From Membranipora membranacea (Eukaryota > Bryozoa > Gymnolaemata > Cheilostomatida > Membraniporidae), in assembly GCA_914767715.1 (NCBI GenBank), contig OU612069.1:2482001-2542000 (forward strand): DNA of 60,000 bases, written 5' to 3'. Shown here piece by piece: positions 49,101 through 60,000 of the stretch. The notes below the pieces were generated by a model. It did no database searches. It had not been told where the DNA came from and was given only the letters and a program-made list of their open reading frames with translations. A program made the position numbers and the translations under genes. The first letter of the stretch is position 1. Each line of letters begins with the position of its first letter.

Positions 49101-49427
49101 TCAAACTACCTCTACTGATCAAACAATTTGTTGTTGGAAATATGGTTGATAATGCTGGTACCATCAGGCATCAGTCCAGGCTGAGTTTGAGCGCTCAAAC
49201 TACTATCAAACCGATTGAAAAAAGGGGTTTGACCAGATCCTTTTTTCAGTTATCTTTCTTCATATTTTGCTATATAATAATATATAATATAACATAATAT
49301 AGTTTGCATTATATATTAAAATACTTACAGAGGAAGTATCAATGTCCACTTTTCTCATAGCCAATATGAGATATGTACCAAGCAGTGACGCGATTAGCGT
49401 CCCGAAACATTTATCTAGCGCCTTCAT
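43160..49427 (-). CDS. Carbohydrate sulfotransferase (Sulfotransfer_2, CHST8-14 family)
   Basis: Enzymes of this family are Golgi type II membrane proteins that move sulfate from PAPS to GalNAc, GlcA or related sugars of glycosaminoglycans and glycoproteins. Exons, in transcript order: 49329-49427, 48496-48617, 47835-48020, 46507-46617, 46033-46180, 45651-45792, 43160-43374. All phases agree: 340 residues, complete. Residues 3-22 (ALDKCFGTLIASLLGTYLIL) form the signal anchor. The 5'-phosphosulfate-binding motif is CPVPKCGWSSWRS and the 3'-phosphate-binding motif is FVRDPYDRLISAY. HWRPQSLLCN..AVNFNIIG matches the family's HW..Q..LC..C..dyDfiG block. A KRRAQRLQNVC motif precedes the catalytic domain, as in HNK-1/CHST11 relatives. 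The acceptor sugar cannot be told from sequence. Confidence 0.93.
44227..44255. repeat. Perfect AT-rich palindrome
   Basis: CTAATTTTCTTTTT is followed almost directly by its reverse complement, in the last intron of the sulfotransferase gene. Confidence 0.85.
44672..44741. mobile_element. G-tract foldback repeat (AAGCTTTGTTTGGTGGGG family), copy 1
   Basis: CCTTTGTTTGGTGGGGGGGG is followed by CAGCCCCCACAACAAAGCTTGTC and AGACAGGC. Relatives at 47045-47130 and 59920-59970 share the AAGCTTTGTT/AACAAAGCTT arms with a poly-G/poly-C centre. Confidence 0.7.
45274..45309. repeat. Perfect palindrome CCATAGATTTAAAAAA
   Basis: CCATAGATTTAAAAAA and its exact reverse complement are separated by three bases. 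It lies in the last sulfotransferase intron. Confidence 0.9.
47045..47130. mobile_element. G-tract foldback repeat, copy 2
   Basis: CTGTGTTGACAAGCTTTGTT on the left is mirrored by AACAAAGCTTCTCTTAACAG on the right around GGTGGGTGGGG..CCCCGCC. Same family as 44672-44741. Confidence 0.75.
48138..48300. repeat. Diverged tandem repeat CACATCACTAGTGGACTGTATTGG
   Basis: About four copies of a 24-bp unit (CACATCACTAGTGGACTGTA TTGG) plus partial CTGCAATACGATTGTATTAG units, in the sulfotransferase intron between 48021 and 48495. Confidence 0.85.
48372..48487. repeat. Minisatellite, 11-bp unit AGTATTGTATT, about 10 copies
   Basis: A perfect array of AGTATTGTATT ends about two bases from the splice donor of sulfotransferase exon 48496-48617 (gene on the minus strand). 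The uniform units suggest recent expansion. Confidence 0.95.
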
Positions 49428-52400
49428 CCTTTTTTGTGCTAGCCTGAACTTTGGGCAGAAGCAAGGTATCATCAACTCTGCTGGTAAGATAAGATAATAA
49501 AATAAGGTGAAAAAGCAATTTTGAATAAAAATGGTCACGCATCTGATTGCATACGTAGTGAAAAGACTTTTCAAGTTCTGACATATCTCGGTTGTGCAGT
49601 GGATTTAACTGTTCCTAATGGAAATGTTGGCATGGTTGCGGTCTGATCCCACAAATGGTCCGAGGGAGCGTCTGTGGGCCGACGGTGGACAGTAGGGTAG
49701 GGGCAGCCACTTTGAGATTGATAAATCAACGGAATTTTAACCAACGGTGTATTGTTGTCCTAATGGTGAGGAATGGCTACAGAAGTTAACTAGTTGGGCC
49801 TTGCATTGGCTGTGCCATTGGCTTCATATATCAATGTTATCTGATAGCTGGTTTGGGTCACAAAGAAGTGTAATTAGCAAATGGACAGAAAGTGATTTAT
49901 TGTTTTGCCGTCATATGATATACCCACACTGTGACAAACAGCTCACAAATCATTCTCTAGAATCCATTACACAGATAACAAAATACCTTAGATGAGTAAG
50001 TGTAGAGTTTAGCCTAGCTTCTTGTGGGTTGTCTTAGTGTTAGCTACCAGTTAATTTTGCCAGTTGAGAATCGGTTTTACGTGGGCCATAGGAGTTTGGA
50101 TTGCTTTCAATTTTAGCTATTTCAAGCACCTGCAAAATAAACTGCAAATTTTTCCTCCTGTGAATACTTAGGGTATGCATTCTGTGTCCAAATATCAATT
50201 TAATACTGGACAACTAGCTGGTGGAATATAACCTACTCTACTCAAGTCAGATGGTTAGATATCAGAAGACTGAATCGAGGACATTTCTAAAAATAAATTC
50301 ACATCTCAAAGTTTTTTCTTGAACAACATCTTACTGTTATTGATGATTGCTGCAAAAGTAGGTGAGAATGTACAGTCACACTCGGTTAAAAGGATGAGTT
50401 GCTCACCAGAGCCCTTTTTGACAAATTACACCAAAATACGCTCATTAAGTGATGCATTGTGGGTAATGAAACAAAAGAATACTGATGTTTTGGGTTTACT
50501 CAAAAATGGCTTTGCCCGTGAGTAAATGCTAAAGTGCCTTAGAAGAGACAGAAGGGTTTTCTTTGTGGATAAAAGCTTACATTTGGCAATTAAGCCAAAA
50601 CGTCTAAGGCTCATTTCCTGATTTAGTGTTTGTTTTGTACAACTAACAATGTGTTTCAAGTAGCAGATAGTTGAAATTAAATTCATCTTTCTCCAAGCTG
50701 CATTAGCCTAGCTAGAACTAGACTATATAATGGGTGGCAGACATATAATGTTGATATATTCAAAAAGTTACAAAGTATTTTTACCCTAACCCTAAACATA
50801 TAAACTATTAAGTCTACTTACCGTCGAATAAATCTACCGACTATGTGACACTATATCATTACGGCGTAAAGAATTGTTCAAATTTCATAAAGTATCCTCC
50901 GAAGTACAGCCTCCCCTGATGTGAATGTAATTTGTGTCGAGATGATAATGTGATGGAAACTGCTAGCTATCACAAGAACTGATTTATATCCGGACGGTAG
51001 CTGCTCGAGTGTTTTAATTATAAGCTGCTGTACTGAGCCTCTCCCTATCTAGTGTGCTTCAGTGCTTGACCACAATCGTATCCCTGTTGTGGTAGTTAGA
51101 AATCACCATACATGTACATCAATCCTAATGCGCTACCTTACATCTCCGCCGGCCCAGGTAATATATCACAGGGCCGTAGTTCAAGAAAAAAAGGTAGGGG
51201 AGGCGAAAATGCTTGAGGGCGTGAAGTAACACAAGGTTGGGTATTGTAGGCTCCTCCTGAGTTGCCAGCCTCCAAAGCGTTTCAATGATATAAATAAAAA
51301 ATGGAAGTCACAAATGAGCTGATTCTGTCATCGAATATTCGATCATGGAGCATTTTTAGGCCACTGTATTGAACATTCTAGGGGAGGCAGAGCGTCCCTG
51401 CCTCCCCTAGAACTACATGTTTGTATTACATTACCTACGTGTATATCTCTGTGATGTTGTGAGGCTGCTAGCTGCTGGTACCCTTGTAACACTTAGTGCG
51501 CTGATTTAGTATCTCATGTGCTGGTAGTCTTAGAAGTTTCCTCTGTTATCCCGTCATCAAACTTAGCTTCAAAGATATACACAACTATAGAGTTGTGGTG
51601 ATTGTTAAGTAGCTTCCCTCAAGTCACTCAGATGTATTCTAATGACGAAGTTACTGAACTTATTATCCCACTTCTGAGTTGATGGTATTTGGTGACAGGA
51701 GACAATGAAATTGTTTTACAACACCACTTGAATTAAATTATCATTCCTTTATCAATGATGTGTGACCAATATTTGGCAACAGGAAACATCACCCACTGAT
51801 CGAGAGGGTGTTCGGTGATGTAAATTTTTACGTATGTATTAGGCAATTTTTGTTGACACTGATATTTTTTTAAAGTTATTGTGTCATAATTTTATTTTTA
51901 GACTCCATGCTTGTTCCAGTAGTAATGTAGTGTAATGAGTAATGTTGGTCTAACTTTTTGATTTTATTTGCAGCTTGATTCATAGTTGCAATGTATTCTT
52001 GTGGTAAATTGTGTGAATTGCTATGCTCAGCCTGTGCAATTCATGACCCCATATTTCTCAATAATACACTTCAGCTCTGAATCGCTTGTAAATGTAAAAC
52101 TAGGCTTTGAACTGACAAGATAAGGCAACTGCAATGCTTAATTAAGTACAATTGAGTAAAACCCTAGAAGTTGTGAGCAAAACGCCGTTGAGAAAAAAAT
52201 TTGCCAGTCTTGATATTTGTGATATATTTAAAATGTTTAAGACTTGATTTCCATCCATTGGAATTTATGTTACTATGAAACAATATTTATTCATCTAACA
52301 CTTGTTAATTCAGTTCCAGCCAGCCCCAATTAGTTGCAGGGAATTGTAGCTAGACCAACCATTGAAAGAACAGCTGAAATGTAAAATGTTATCCCACCGT

Positions 52401-53499
52401 GCAGGTATGTGAACTAGTCAGATAAGCCTGATCCACCAGCCCACTAATGTATATTATAGATATCAGTGACACCCGCTTCCATGGTAGTAATTTGACAAAG
52501 ACTATGTTGGTCAGCGAATGCCCAACACCTTACCACTAATAACCATGGATTTCAGAGTTACTCATCTCAACAGTACTTTTTGGTACAGAGACAAATCGAC
52601 TTTCATTTAAAATATGGCAATAAATTGTAGCAGTCTGATGCTGTGACTGCAGCCTGGATTACATGCAAAGTGGGGAGACCTTGATTTGTTTCATCAAAGT
52701 TGTAATAATGAAATAACCACATAAGGACAAGGGCGCAGGATGCTTGAACAATCAACCTTGAAAGCTCCCCCAGTGAGACTCAAACCCACAACTCATGCAG
52801 CATCAAATACCAGGCAGTGAAAAGCAAGTGCGGTAATTTGATTGCACCATCTCACATCCCATAAAATCTGCCAGCGACAATCTAGTTGGTGCTATCCAAG
52901 TTATATTGGAGTCGTTCTGCCTTCGAAAGTAAGAAGAAAACTCCATAATTGTTATGTATACATAACTTTATATATACCATACCTATGATTATAAAACTGG
53001 TTGCTATTCCTATCTATTGAAATATTTGATTCAAAATGTTTCGGTCAAATGCAGATAACCAGGTTTCCACATACTAATCTCAATCTTCTTCAAGTCTAAC
53101 TTAAAGGTCAACAAGATACATTTTTAAAATTTATTCTTGAAAACCTCCATAAATAAGTAAACATCGAAAAAAACCTATGGACTGCGGAGTGCCAAAAAAT
53201 CTTCCTAAATATCTGATAAAGACCATTGGTCTCTGCAAATTGTGTTAAGCTCATATGAGTAGTTCGCTTTTGATTAACTTTAACAAGGAAAAGCCTCTCT
53301 TTTCGAGGTTGAGAAGAAATTTTTTTGAGAAGACATCTTGGTGCCAACCAAATTGGTATCACACATAAAATCTGTACTTTGTCTCAACATGTAATCATTG
53401 TTTTCATTCAAAGGCAGCTTATTGTTGGAACTGGACATCAACGCAGACCATCCCATGCTGCCAAACATGCTCAATTTCACTCACTCTGTCACATGGTTT
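49428..53499. other. Gene-poor stretch upstream of the sulfotransferase
   Basis: No exon chain or ORF here resembles a known protein. A GCATTGTGGGTAAT motif at about 50453-50467 is the reverse complement of the CCCACAATGC core seen at the RPL9 promoter and could mark an upstream promoter of the minus-strand gene; this is weak. A possible minus-strand tRNA-like B-box (GGGTTTGAGTC, about 52785) may belong to a SINE. Confidence 0.4.
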
Positions 53500-53855
53500 C
53501 ATGGGCGTCAGAACGATTTACCAAGGGGTGCTCCTTTTAGCTGTGGAGTAGTTAGTGGCATGTGTAAGTGGGGAGGGTGCGGGAGGGCGCCCAAGCGCCC
53601 TCCTGCCGACGGAAATTTTTTGAAATTCGAGACCCAAAAAGAGACATTCTGGTACATACCAGCCAACTTTTATGGATGAGCAACACCAAGCATGATACCA
53701 ACAATATTTAACAGCAACAGCCTCTTGCCCGGGCCCCGATTGAAAGTTCTAGCGATAAAAGAAAACATTGAGTTCCAATTGTTGAAAAAAAAAAATTTTA
53801 AACCTCCCAAGGGGTGCTCACTTGAGCACCCTGAGCACCCCTTCTGATGCCCATG
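53500..53855. mobile_element. MITE with CATGGGCGTCAGAA termini
   Basis: CATGGGCGTCAGAA at the left and TTCTGATGCCCATG at the right are inverted repeats; inside them AAGGGGTGCTC and GAGCACCCC also mirror each other. A GC-rich hairpin (GGGAGGGCGCCCAAGCGCCC) lies in the middle. It has no ORF of note. Confidence 0.7.
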
Positions 53856-54409
53856 CTTGGTTTCATAATTCAGTGCTCAGGACCAAATTACAATAAATGA
53901 TCCTGTTACATGATACATAAGTTGGTGGTTTTCTATCCTGAATGGAAATCATGGCTCTATAGGAAGAGTCTACACCAGCCAGCGTAGTCCTATTATTATA
54001 TAAAAGCTATAACAAATTAATTCTGGACGTCAGAAAAGGAAGAGAGTATTGTCGAAAAGTTTGTTTAAAGAGTTTGAGCTAGTTTTATTGGTGATAATAT
54101 AGCATTCAATGCTGCACAAAACTTCAGTTGGTTCTGAAGGTAGCTTCTTTTTGGCTCGAATTGCTAGATTTAGCTGAATAAAATGTTCCAATTTGGCCCA
54201 AAATTAAGAGACATCGCTCAAGATCTCATACGCTTTAGCAGCATTTGAGTAAAGATTTGTGATTTCATCGATCTGCTTAGGGGATATCTCAGATCAGACC
54301 TCACTTGGGCAAGTTGTCTAATTGGGTAGATTGCATGATGTCAGGTGGAGTTGAGGTTCTCCGCTTCAACCCAAGACAGACAGTTTGCCCATTCTTGCCT
54401 GTGTTACAC

Positions 54410-54456
54410 CCATAGACTTAATAATGATTTATTATTAATTTATTATTAAGTCTATG
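54410..54456. repeat. Palindrome CCATAGACTTAATAAT
   Basis: CCATAGACTTAATAAT is mirrored by ATTATTAAGTCTATGG around a short AT loop. The arms match the termini of the element at 19720-21068, so this may be a minimal deletion derivative. Confidence 0.8.
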
Positions 54457-55208
54457 GTTGCACCATACAAAACAATTTAATGCTAGATATTCAAACTTTT
54501 TGCAAAAGTTTTAATCTCCCAATGGTGAATTTGAAACTGTTGAAGGTTTTAATCCCCTAACACTGAGAAATGATACAAAGCTAATAAATTTAGCTTTTTT
54601 GTAGGCTCCTTTTTGGTGTGAGTAATTAATAAACATCAACAAGTCCACAAAACAAAAACTGTTTCTATAAAGGTTAGTTCACATTATCAGTCAAACCGTG
54701 AAATAGGGCAGCCGTCACGTCATAAAAACCTGTTGACCCGTCAAAAAAACCTGTGGCTGATGACGTTACTCTGAAAGCATCACGGACGGGCAAACTCAAA
54801 CATCTCATCGGCAAGGCAAAAAAAAATGTCAAACCAATCGATCACAAGGTTTTTAACTTGTAAATGGTTATCATGATCTCACGCCATTTGCTAAGAATCT
54901 AAGTTTAATGAAATTGTTTATCTGGTATTCCAATAGCGTAAGAGAAACACAAGATGAAAACTTGGCATGTTGGCTACAGGATGTGTCGAGATCAATGGAA
55001 TTGAGAATAAACTTTTATTTCATGTGTCGATTAATCGACATAACAACATCCGCAGTTTTATGAAGTAGTTTGACAATGGGTTTTAGATTGTGCAACTTTT
55101 ATTACCTGTAAGAGAAAACTTCTAAATCGTTTATCCTCATGGATTAATTTTCGATAATCCACTGATTCATCTGAATATCAGGATTATATTCTGAATAATC
55201 AACAATTT

Positions 55209-55355
55209 GACAATCCAGAATATTGGAATCCTCGGATTAATTGGTGGGTAAATACGCTGACTTGAAATTCACGAAATTATACCAAGGGTGGGTATCATGC
55301 TTTTTTTTGCTCAGATCATAAAATAGATTTGCTTCTAACTCACCTCATAAGGAGG
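55209..55355. repeat. Direct repeat of about 150 bp, left copy
   Basis: A block containing GGATTAATTGGTGGGTAAAT and CACCTCATAAGG recurs at 55548-55695 with few differences, 340 bp downstream. The function is unknown. Confidence 0.85.
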
Positions 55356-55547
55356 AGCAACTCCTGCTGATCTCGAATCTGCAAACTGTTTGGCTCTGCG
55401 GCTTTTCATTCTCTGTCAGCCTCCGTTTTAATTAGGGTCACTTTTGCTAAAAAAAAACATGCCAAACGGCAGCATCAAAAAATGAAAAACCTGTTGGATC
55501 TTTATCAAACTCCGACCAGTTCAAGCTCTTATTGGCCTCATTCATAA

Positions 55548-55695
55548 TCCAGAATGTTGGAATCCTCGGATTAATTGGTGGGTAAATACGCTGGCTTGAA
55601 ATTCACGAAATTGTACCAAGGGTGGGTATCATGCTTTTTTTTCGCTCAGATCAAAAAATAGTTTTGCTTCTAACTCACCTCATAAGGAAGAACAA
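55548..55695. repeat. Direct repeat of about 150 bp, right copy
   Basis: Second copy of the block at 55209-55355; differences include GCTGGCTTG for GCTGACTTG and AAGAACAAC for AGGAGCAAC. Confidence 0.85.
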
Positions 55696-56410
55696 CAATA
55701 ATTTTATCAGACCAGTCAAAGTGTTGGAACGCTTCTACTCGTTGTCAGGATTTTTCAGTGGCTTCATATATACGACCATACCATTGTTCACACATTTCCG
55801 GTCTCTCTTTTATCTGCCCACCAGTATGCATCGATCGTTCTAAAATGATTTTGTAAAAGGAATTTCAAACTTCAAATCAATAAACTTCCATTGCAAATAC
55901 CCCTGAAAACATTTACAGGGTTCACTATCACAGACAGCAGTGCTTTTGAACTGGCTACAGCCTCATTTGTCATCAGTCATACTAATCAATTTATTTGAGG
56001 ATGGGTGCAACAAGTTGACCTATTTGAATTAGATGTGTATTACCTTAGTAGTCTCTCTTTTCAATTAGGACAAGGTATAAATGTTAGCTACAACCTTATT
56101 GGTTCCTTTTTATTTAAAAGACTCTCATTATTGGCTTGTGTTTGAAATTTGTCTGCTTTCCTGTATCAGTTGCGTTTTGGAAGTTGTGAGTTTGTAGTTT
56201 CCAATAATATTGGTTTACTTTTAAATTGAATATAAACATTGAGCACCACTTACTATCCACCTACATAGTACATAGATACAGCTCAGCCCTGACCTCAATA
56301 CAGGAGGATTTCTTAGACTTATATGCCCCTGATTATAAACCTCAAAAGACTGAAATCTAAGACTCGAGAAAGTTACATCACAAGGTTTCTTATTCTATTG
56401 CACCATGGAG

Positions 56411-56453
56411 TTGGTGCAATCAAGGAGTTAACTTAACTCCTTGATTGCACCAA
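56411..56453. repeat. Perfect 21-bp-arm palindrome
   Basis: TTGGTGCAATCAAGGAGTTA(A) and its exact reverse complement are separated by one base. This hairpin is almost certainly young. Confidence 0.95.
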
Positions 56454-56718
56454 TGAACTCCTTCAGGGAGTACATTGATTGCACTCACAGTGATAGACCG
56501 CTAGATGTCTCTTGCTGCCCAGACTTTTGAATGTTTTATTGTCACCATTTTAATCCTTAGTCGATGCTGTGTGTTCTCATGTGGGACACTTGTTGCTCTC
56601 GTATGAGCAGCCATGCAATTATCTATTTCTGAGATTATTATCAAGATTTCGGCAAAGGATCAAGAGTATAGTACTGTGTCATCACCTCAAAGTCTTTTTA
56701 TTGCAATTGTGTTAAGGC

Positions 56719-57937
56719 TGTCTGCTCTTGCATAAGAGATTTATCTTAGGCGGTGACATCATACGGCGGGAAATACTATACTAATAAGAGCTCTCTTATA
56801 TCTAGGACTCGAAGGTGTGTGGTTGTATATATATACTCACTCTTGCGGGCTTTCTATGTGCATAACCATATATGTGCTAACCTAACATGGCGCAGTCGGC
56901 TACCAACATAAGTGATAATACCGAGTACTGTTTCTATTAGCTTGACGAGCAGTGTGTGAGCTAGTAGCCGCAGGGAGTGTGTCTGTGACGTGAGCTACGG
57001 CTAGTGGATTTCTGTGAAGAAAGATAGTGTAGGTGCGCGTGTGGTGAGTTAGTTTTGTGTGTGTGTGTGGCGTGGGTTGTGTGTGTGTGTGTGTGTGTGT
57101 GGGTTGTGTGTGCGTTAGCGGTTAGTGAGTTTGTGAGCGGTTTTTGTTAGTGGTTAGTTATTTGTTGTGAAGTGCAGTGGTTATACTATTGCTGGATTGG
57201 GATATTGTTGTGATTTTGGTGCATTTTTTTCTGGGAGTTTTGAGGTGACCTACTCCAGATAAACAAAGTAAATTAACCCCCAAAAATCCCTACCCTTGAA
57301 ATTGATCCGAAGGATGTGTCAGGATCATGGAAGTTGTTTTTACACAGTTTTACCAATGAACTAAACCTTTAGTTCATTGGTTTTACTGTCTAAGTTAATT
57401 TTGAAATTTGTAACCGTGACTATAATTAGGTACTAAAACCATGACAGTTTCCTCACAAAAAACGGAAGTCAATGTATTTAATGACGAAAAGAAATTGTGC
57501 GCATTGTTGAAAGCTATCAGTAGTGAAGGGGTTCAGGCATTACAGGCTCAAGGAATTGATATTGCAAGTGAAGAGCTGACCTAAGCCCAGGTTTTGCAGG
57601 CATTAAAAAGCACTTATGAGCAAGAAGAATCCTTGAACGTTAAATTATGGAACTTTAATAGTGCTCGTCAACAAACGGGTGAAGATTGTAGGGACTATAT
57701 AATAAGCATGTAACATTTGTCCCCACAGGTATATTTAAAGCCACAGGAAAGGAAGGGCATGTGAAGGTTGTCTGCTCTTGCATAAGAGATTAATCTTAGG
57801 CGGTGACATCATACAGCGGTAAATACTATACTAAGAGGAGCTCTCTTATGTCTAGGACTCGAAGGTGCGTGGTTTTATATATGTACTCACTCTTGCGGGC
57901 ATTCTATGTGCATAACTATATATGTGCTAACCTTACA
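56719..57937 (+). mobile_element. Miniature LTR retroelement (TRIM-like) with gag-like relic
   Basis: Two direct repeats of 169 bp (56719-56887 and 57769-57937), both starting TGTCTGCTC and ending in ACA, are about 93% alike by eye. TGGCGCAGTCGG directly follows the 5' LTR as a primer-binding-site candidate; a purine tract (GGAAAGGAAGGG) lies shortly before the 3' LTR. The 880-bp interior has a (TG)n tract (57057-57115), a palindrome (57352-57381) and from 57441 a short gag-like frame interrupted by stop codons at about 57581 and 57711. No protease, reverse transcriptase or integrase. I find no clear target-site duplication. Confidence 0.85.
57352..57381. repeat. Perfect palindrome ACCAATGAACTAAA
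   Basis: ACCAATGAACTAAA and its exact reverse complement flank two bases, within the LTR element interior. Confidence 0.9.
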
Positions 57938-58624
57938 ATGTGAAGCCTTTTAAGCCCTGTTACAAATAAAGATTTGCCTTGACTTTTCTGAATTTAGACC
58001 TCTTACCAACAGATTAAACCACATAGGATAAACGGCAATATTTAGTAGATGTAGCATTCATAGCTCTTTATTATATCAATTCTGATGACTACACTACACA
58101 TACAGCATATAATAATGGATACACTGTTAAATAAAACTGACGCTACTCTTTCAAATGGTCTGTCAAATTTCTTATTGCACATACCTATCTATAACAATCA
58201 TCAGGTGGTCGCATTGAAAATGTTTGCGGAAGTTTGCCACTATCACCCCCTACCGAGAAGGTTTGATCTCTCCGCCTCCGAGTGCAGGAAAACCTCAATC
58301 AAAATTTAAACTTGGAATCATGTTTCATGGTGAGGATATCCTGCATGGTGTGGTATAAGCTGATATGAATTATATTACTCAATGCTGCAAGGGGTTAGGC
58401 CTGCCATGAGATGCAAATCCCAAAACATCACGGCATCAAAGGGAAGGTAACTCAAGTTCTAGCATTGAGACAAATCGAGATTAGTGCCCTGCAGGACCAC
58501 CACCTATCCCAGAACGATGCCGATTAGGATATAAAAATGAGATATAGAGCCTTAGAGCGATAAGAATGTTTGACATTTGACATTTTTACAGTTTTGTAGT
58601 ACATTCAGAGACAATAGAAAACCT

Positions 58625-59617
58625 AGTGTCTCTTGTACAATGTTTATTATCAAAGTATACAAGTAATGAAATCAATGAAATAAATAGACTGATAGAGCAC
58701 AGGAAAAATATCTTTTCAAGGAAAAGAAACCAACAGTGACAATGTCATACAGTCAAGAAGAGACAATAACAGTAGTTAGATGCAACTCACAAAACACCAA
58801 AACACATACATCCTGTGTTGTATGCTCTTCATAAAAATAGCAGAGAATACACAAGAAAGTTTTCATCGAGACTTATATTAAATGCTATGGAGAAACAAGT
58901 CTGCAGTCCAGAGCCTTTGCTACTTCATGCAGTTTTGTGCCATGGCATTATTATAATATAGTTCATCAGAGAAGAGGAGACAGGGGAGGGGGCTGGTTAT
59001 GTAGTGTGGTTTTGCTAGGGCTTGTTGTTGTTGACAAGGCGTAATTATGTTCTTCGTTGATGTTGAATCTGTATTCCAGCTTTAGTTTTTGTCACCACCA
59101 CCAAAGCTTCCACCTGACCAAACATTCGGTGACCAAGCACTGGACCTGACTGCATACTTCTGTTGAAATAAAGTATTGCATGACATTATGTAAGCTGACT
59201 TCAAGCAGACGAAATCTAGACCACTGATTTACGCCACCTTAAAATAGGTTTTGTCCCTTTTAATTTGCGCACAAAAACACTAGCTGTCAAAGAACAGCAG
59301 TGACCAATGTCACAGGGAGATTCCCAAATCTTTCATGATTTATATTTTATATCTAAACTCCTTATACTAAAGTTAACTGTGTAAGAGATGAGAGTTTCTT
59401 TCAGCCAAACCACGACATAATGTTATAATGGTATATTCTTTGTCTCAACCGCACCTTCATTTTGTCCTGAATATTATCTCCGTAGCACTCTGTAGAACAA
59501 CCTTCAATACTTCTCATACTAGCTGGCTTTTTGTTATCTTTTCCATCGTACAGTACACAGCCATAGGGCTGACTGAGGCATTGAAAAAGTTAAGCTCCTT
59601 TAGTTCCTTCTCGACTC
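58625..59617 (-). CDS. Last two exons and 3' UTR of an unrecognised gene (5' partial)
   Basis: Two minus-strand exons, 59520-59617 and 59082-59159, have acceptor and donor sites (TTTGTCAG, GTATGAG, TTCAACAG) and join in phase. They encode VEKELKELNFFNASVSPMA.. and ..WSPNVWSGGSFGGGDKN followed by TAA at 59082-59084. AATAAA on the minus strand is at 58643-58648, about 435 bp beyond the stop, so 58625-59081 would be 3' UTR. The glycine-rich tail is not diagnostic. The 5' part lies beyond 59617, possibly outside the window. Confidence 0.4.
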
Positions 59618-59919
59618 CTGACAAAGACAGAGACATGTCATGATAACAATTGGTTTCTGTCTGTGCTGAACCTTAAATACATAAATATGTAATGAAACCC
59701 ATGAAGTTTGTTTAGTTTATCGATGAAACTACCTGAACTCATAACCGAATGGAAACAGGATGAAAAATCAGAGCGAACCGAGAACAAAAAACTATGTGAT
59801 AAAAAAGGTAATTTGTTAGCATACACACCCTGAGCTAGACACTCTAGAGCTCGCTGAAAGATAAGTCAGCAGTTGAACATATACTGACTGCGGGTAAATT
59901 GAATTCAAATATTGGACTT

Positions 59920-59970
59920 GCCTGTCTTAACAAGCTTTGTTTGGTGGGGGGGGGGGCAAAGCTTGTCAAC
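59920..59970. mobile_element. G-tract foldback repeat, copy 3
   Basis: CCTGTCTTAACAAGCTTTGT, then a G11 run, then GCAAAGCTTGTCAA. Third member of the family at 44672 and 47045, here truncated on the right arm. Confidence 0.7.
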
Positions 59971-60000
59971 TCTTGCACTGCTCGATGTCAAGCAGTCGAT

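Noticed and set aside
52760-52870. Minus-strand tRNA-derived SINE
   Set aside because: A B-box-like GGGTTTGAGTC is present, but the A box and boundaries are not convincing.

Overview
This is animal nuclear DNA: AT-rich, with GT-AG introns, AATAAA signals, minisatellites and many small inverted-repeat transposons. The anoctamin, an SRCAP-type remodeler, a Golgi carbohydrate sulfotransferase and RPL9 place it in Metazoa. Introns of a few hundred bases to about 1 kb suggest an invertebrate, possibly a sponge or other early-branching lineage; the sequence does not settle this.

Layout: (1) 813-18133, plus strand, the 3' part of an anoctamin/TMEM16 gene, 22 phase-consistent coding exons, 3' UTR to about 19080. 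(2) 19080-21440, transposon remnants. (3) 21450-23695, plus strand, RPL9 with a TOP-like 5' UTR exon and three coding exons. (4) 24000-41431, plus strand, the main discovery: a spliced unit that looks like a dedicated snoRNA host gene. Its centre (about 31250-39575, with a possible last exon at 41257-41395) is the exon skeleton of an SRCAP/Domino chromatin-remodelling ATPase. Stops, frameshifts and a changed Walker A motif have broken the reading frame, yet the splice sites are nearly all kept. I count about 40 snoRNA candidates in its introns: 14 copies of a SNORD1/snR38-like box C/D guide (28S), 8 copies of a box C/D guide against the 18S AACGAGGAATTCC segment, 5 tandem U31-like guides (28S), one further C/D RNA and 12 H/ACA-type hairpin-hinge-hairpin-tail candidates. 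Most introns carry one. (5) 43160-49427, minus strand, a complete seven-exon carbohydrate sulfotransferase of 340 residues. (6) 49430-58620, gene-poor, with inverted-repeat elements, a duplicated 150-bp block and a miniature LTR retroelement (56719-57937). (7) 58625-59617, minus strand, the last two exons of an unrecognised gene.

RPL9 and the snoRNA host lie head to tail and both serve ribosome production. The guide RNAs would direct 2'-O-methylation and pseudouridylation of rRNA. The proposed system is a former remodeler gene reduced to a non-coding snoRNA carrier, like vertebrate UHG/GAS5-type hosts but with an identifiable protein-coding ancestor, followed by large local amplification of its guides.
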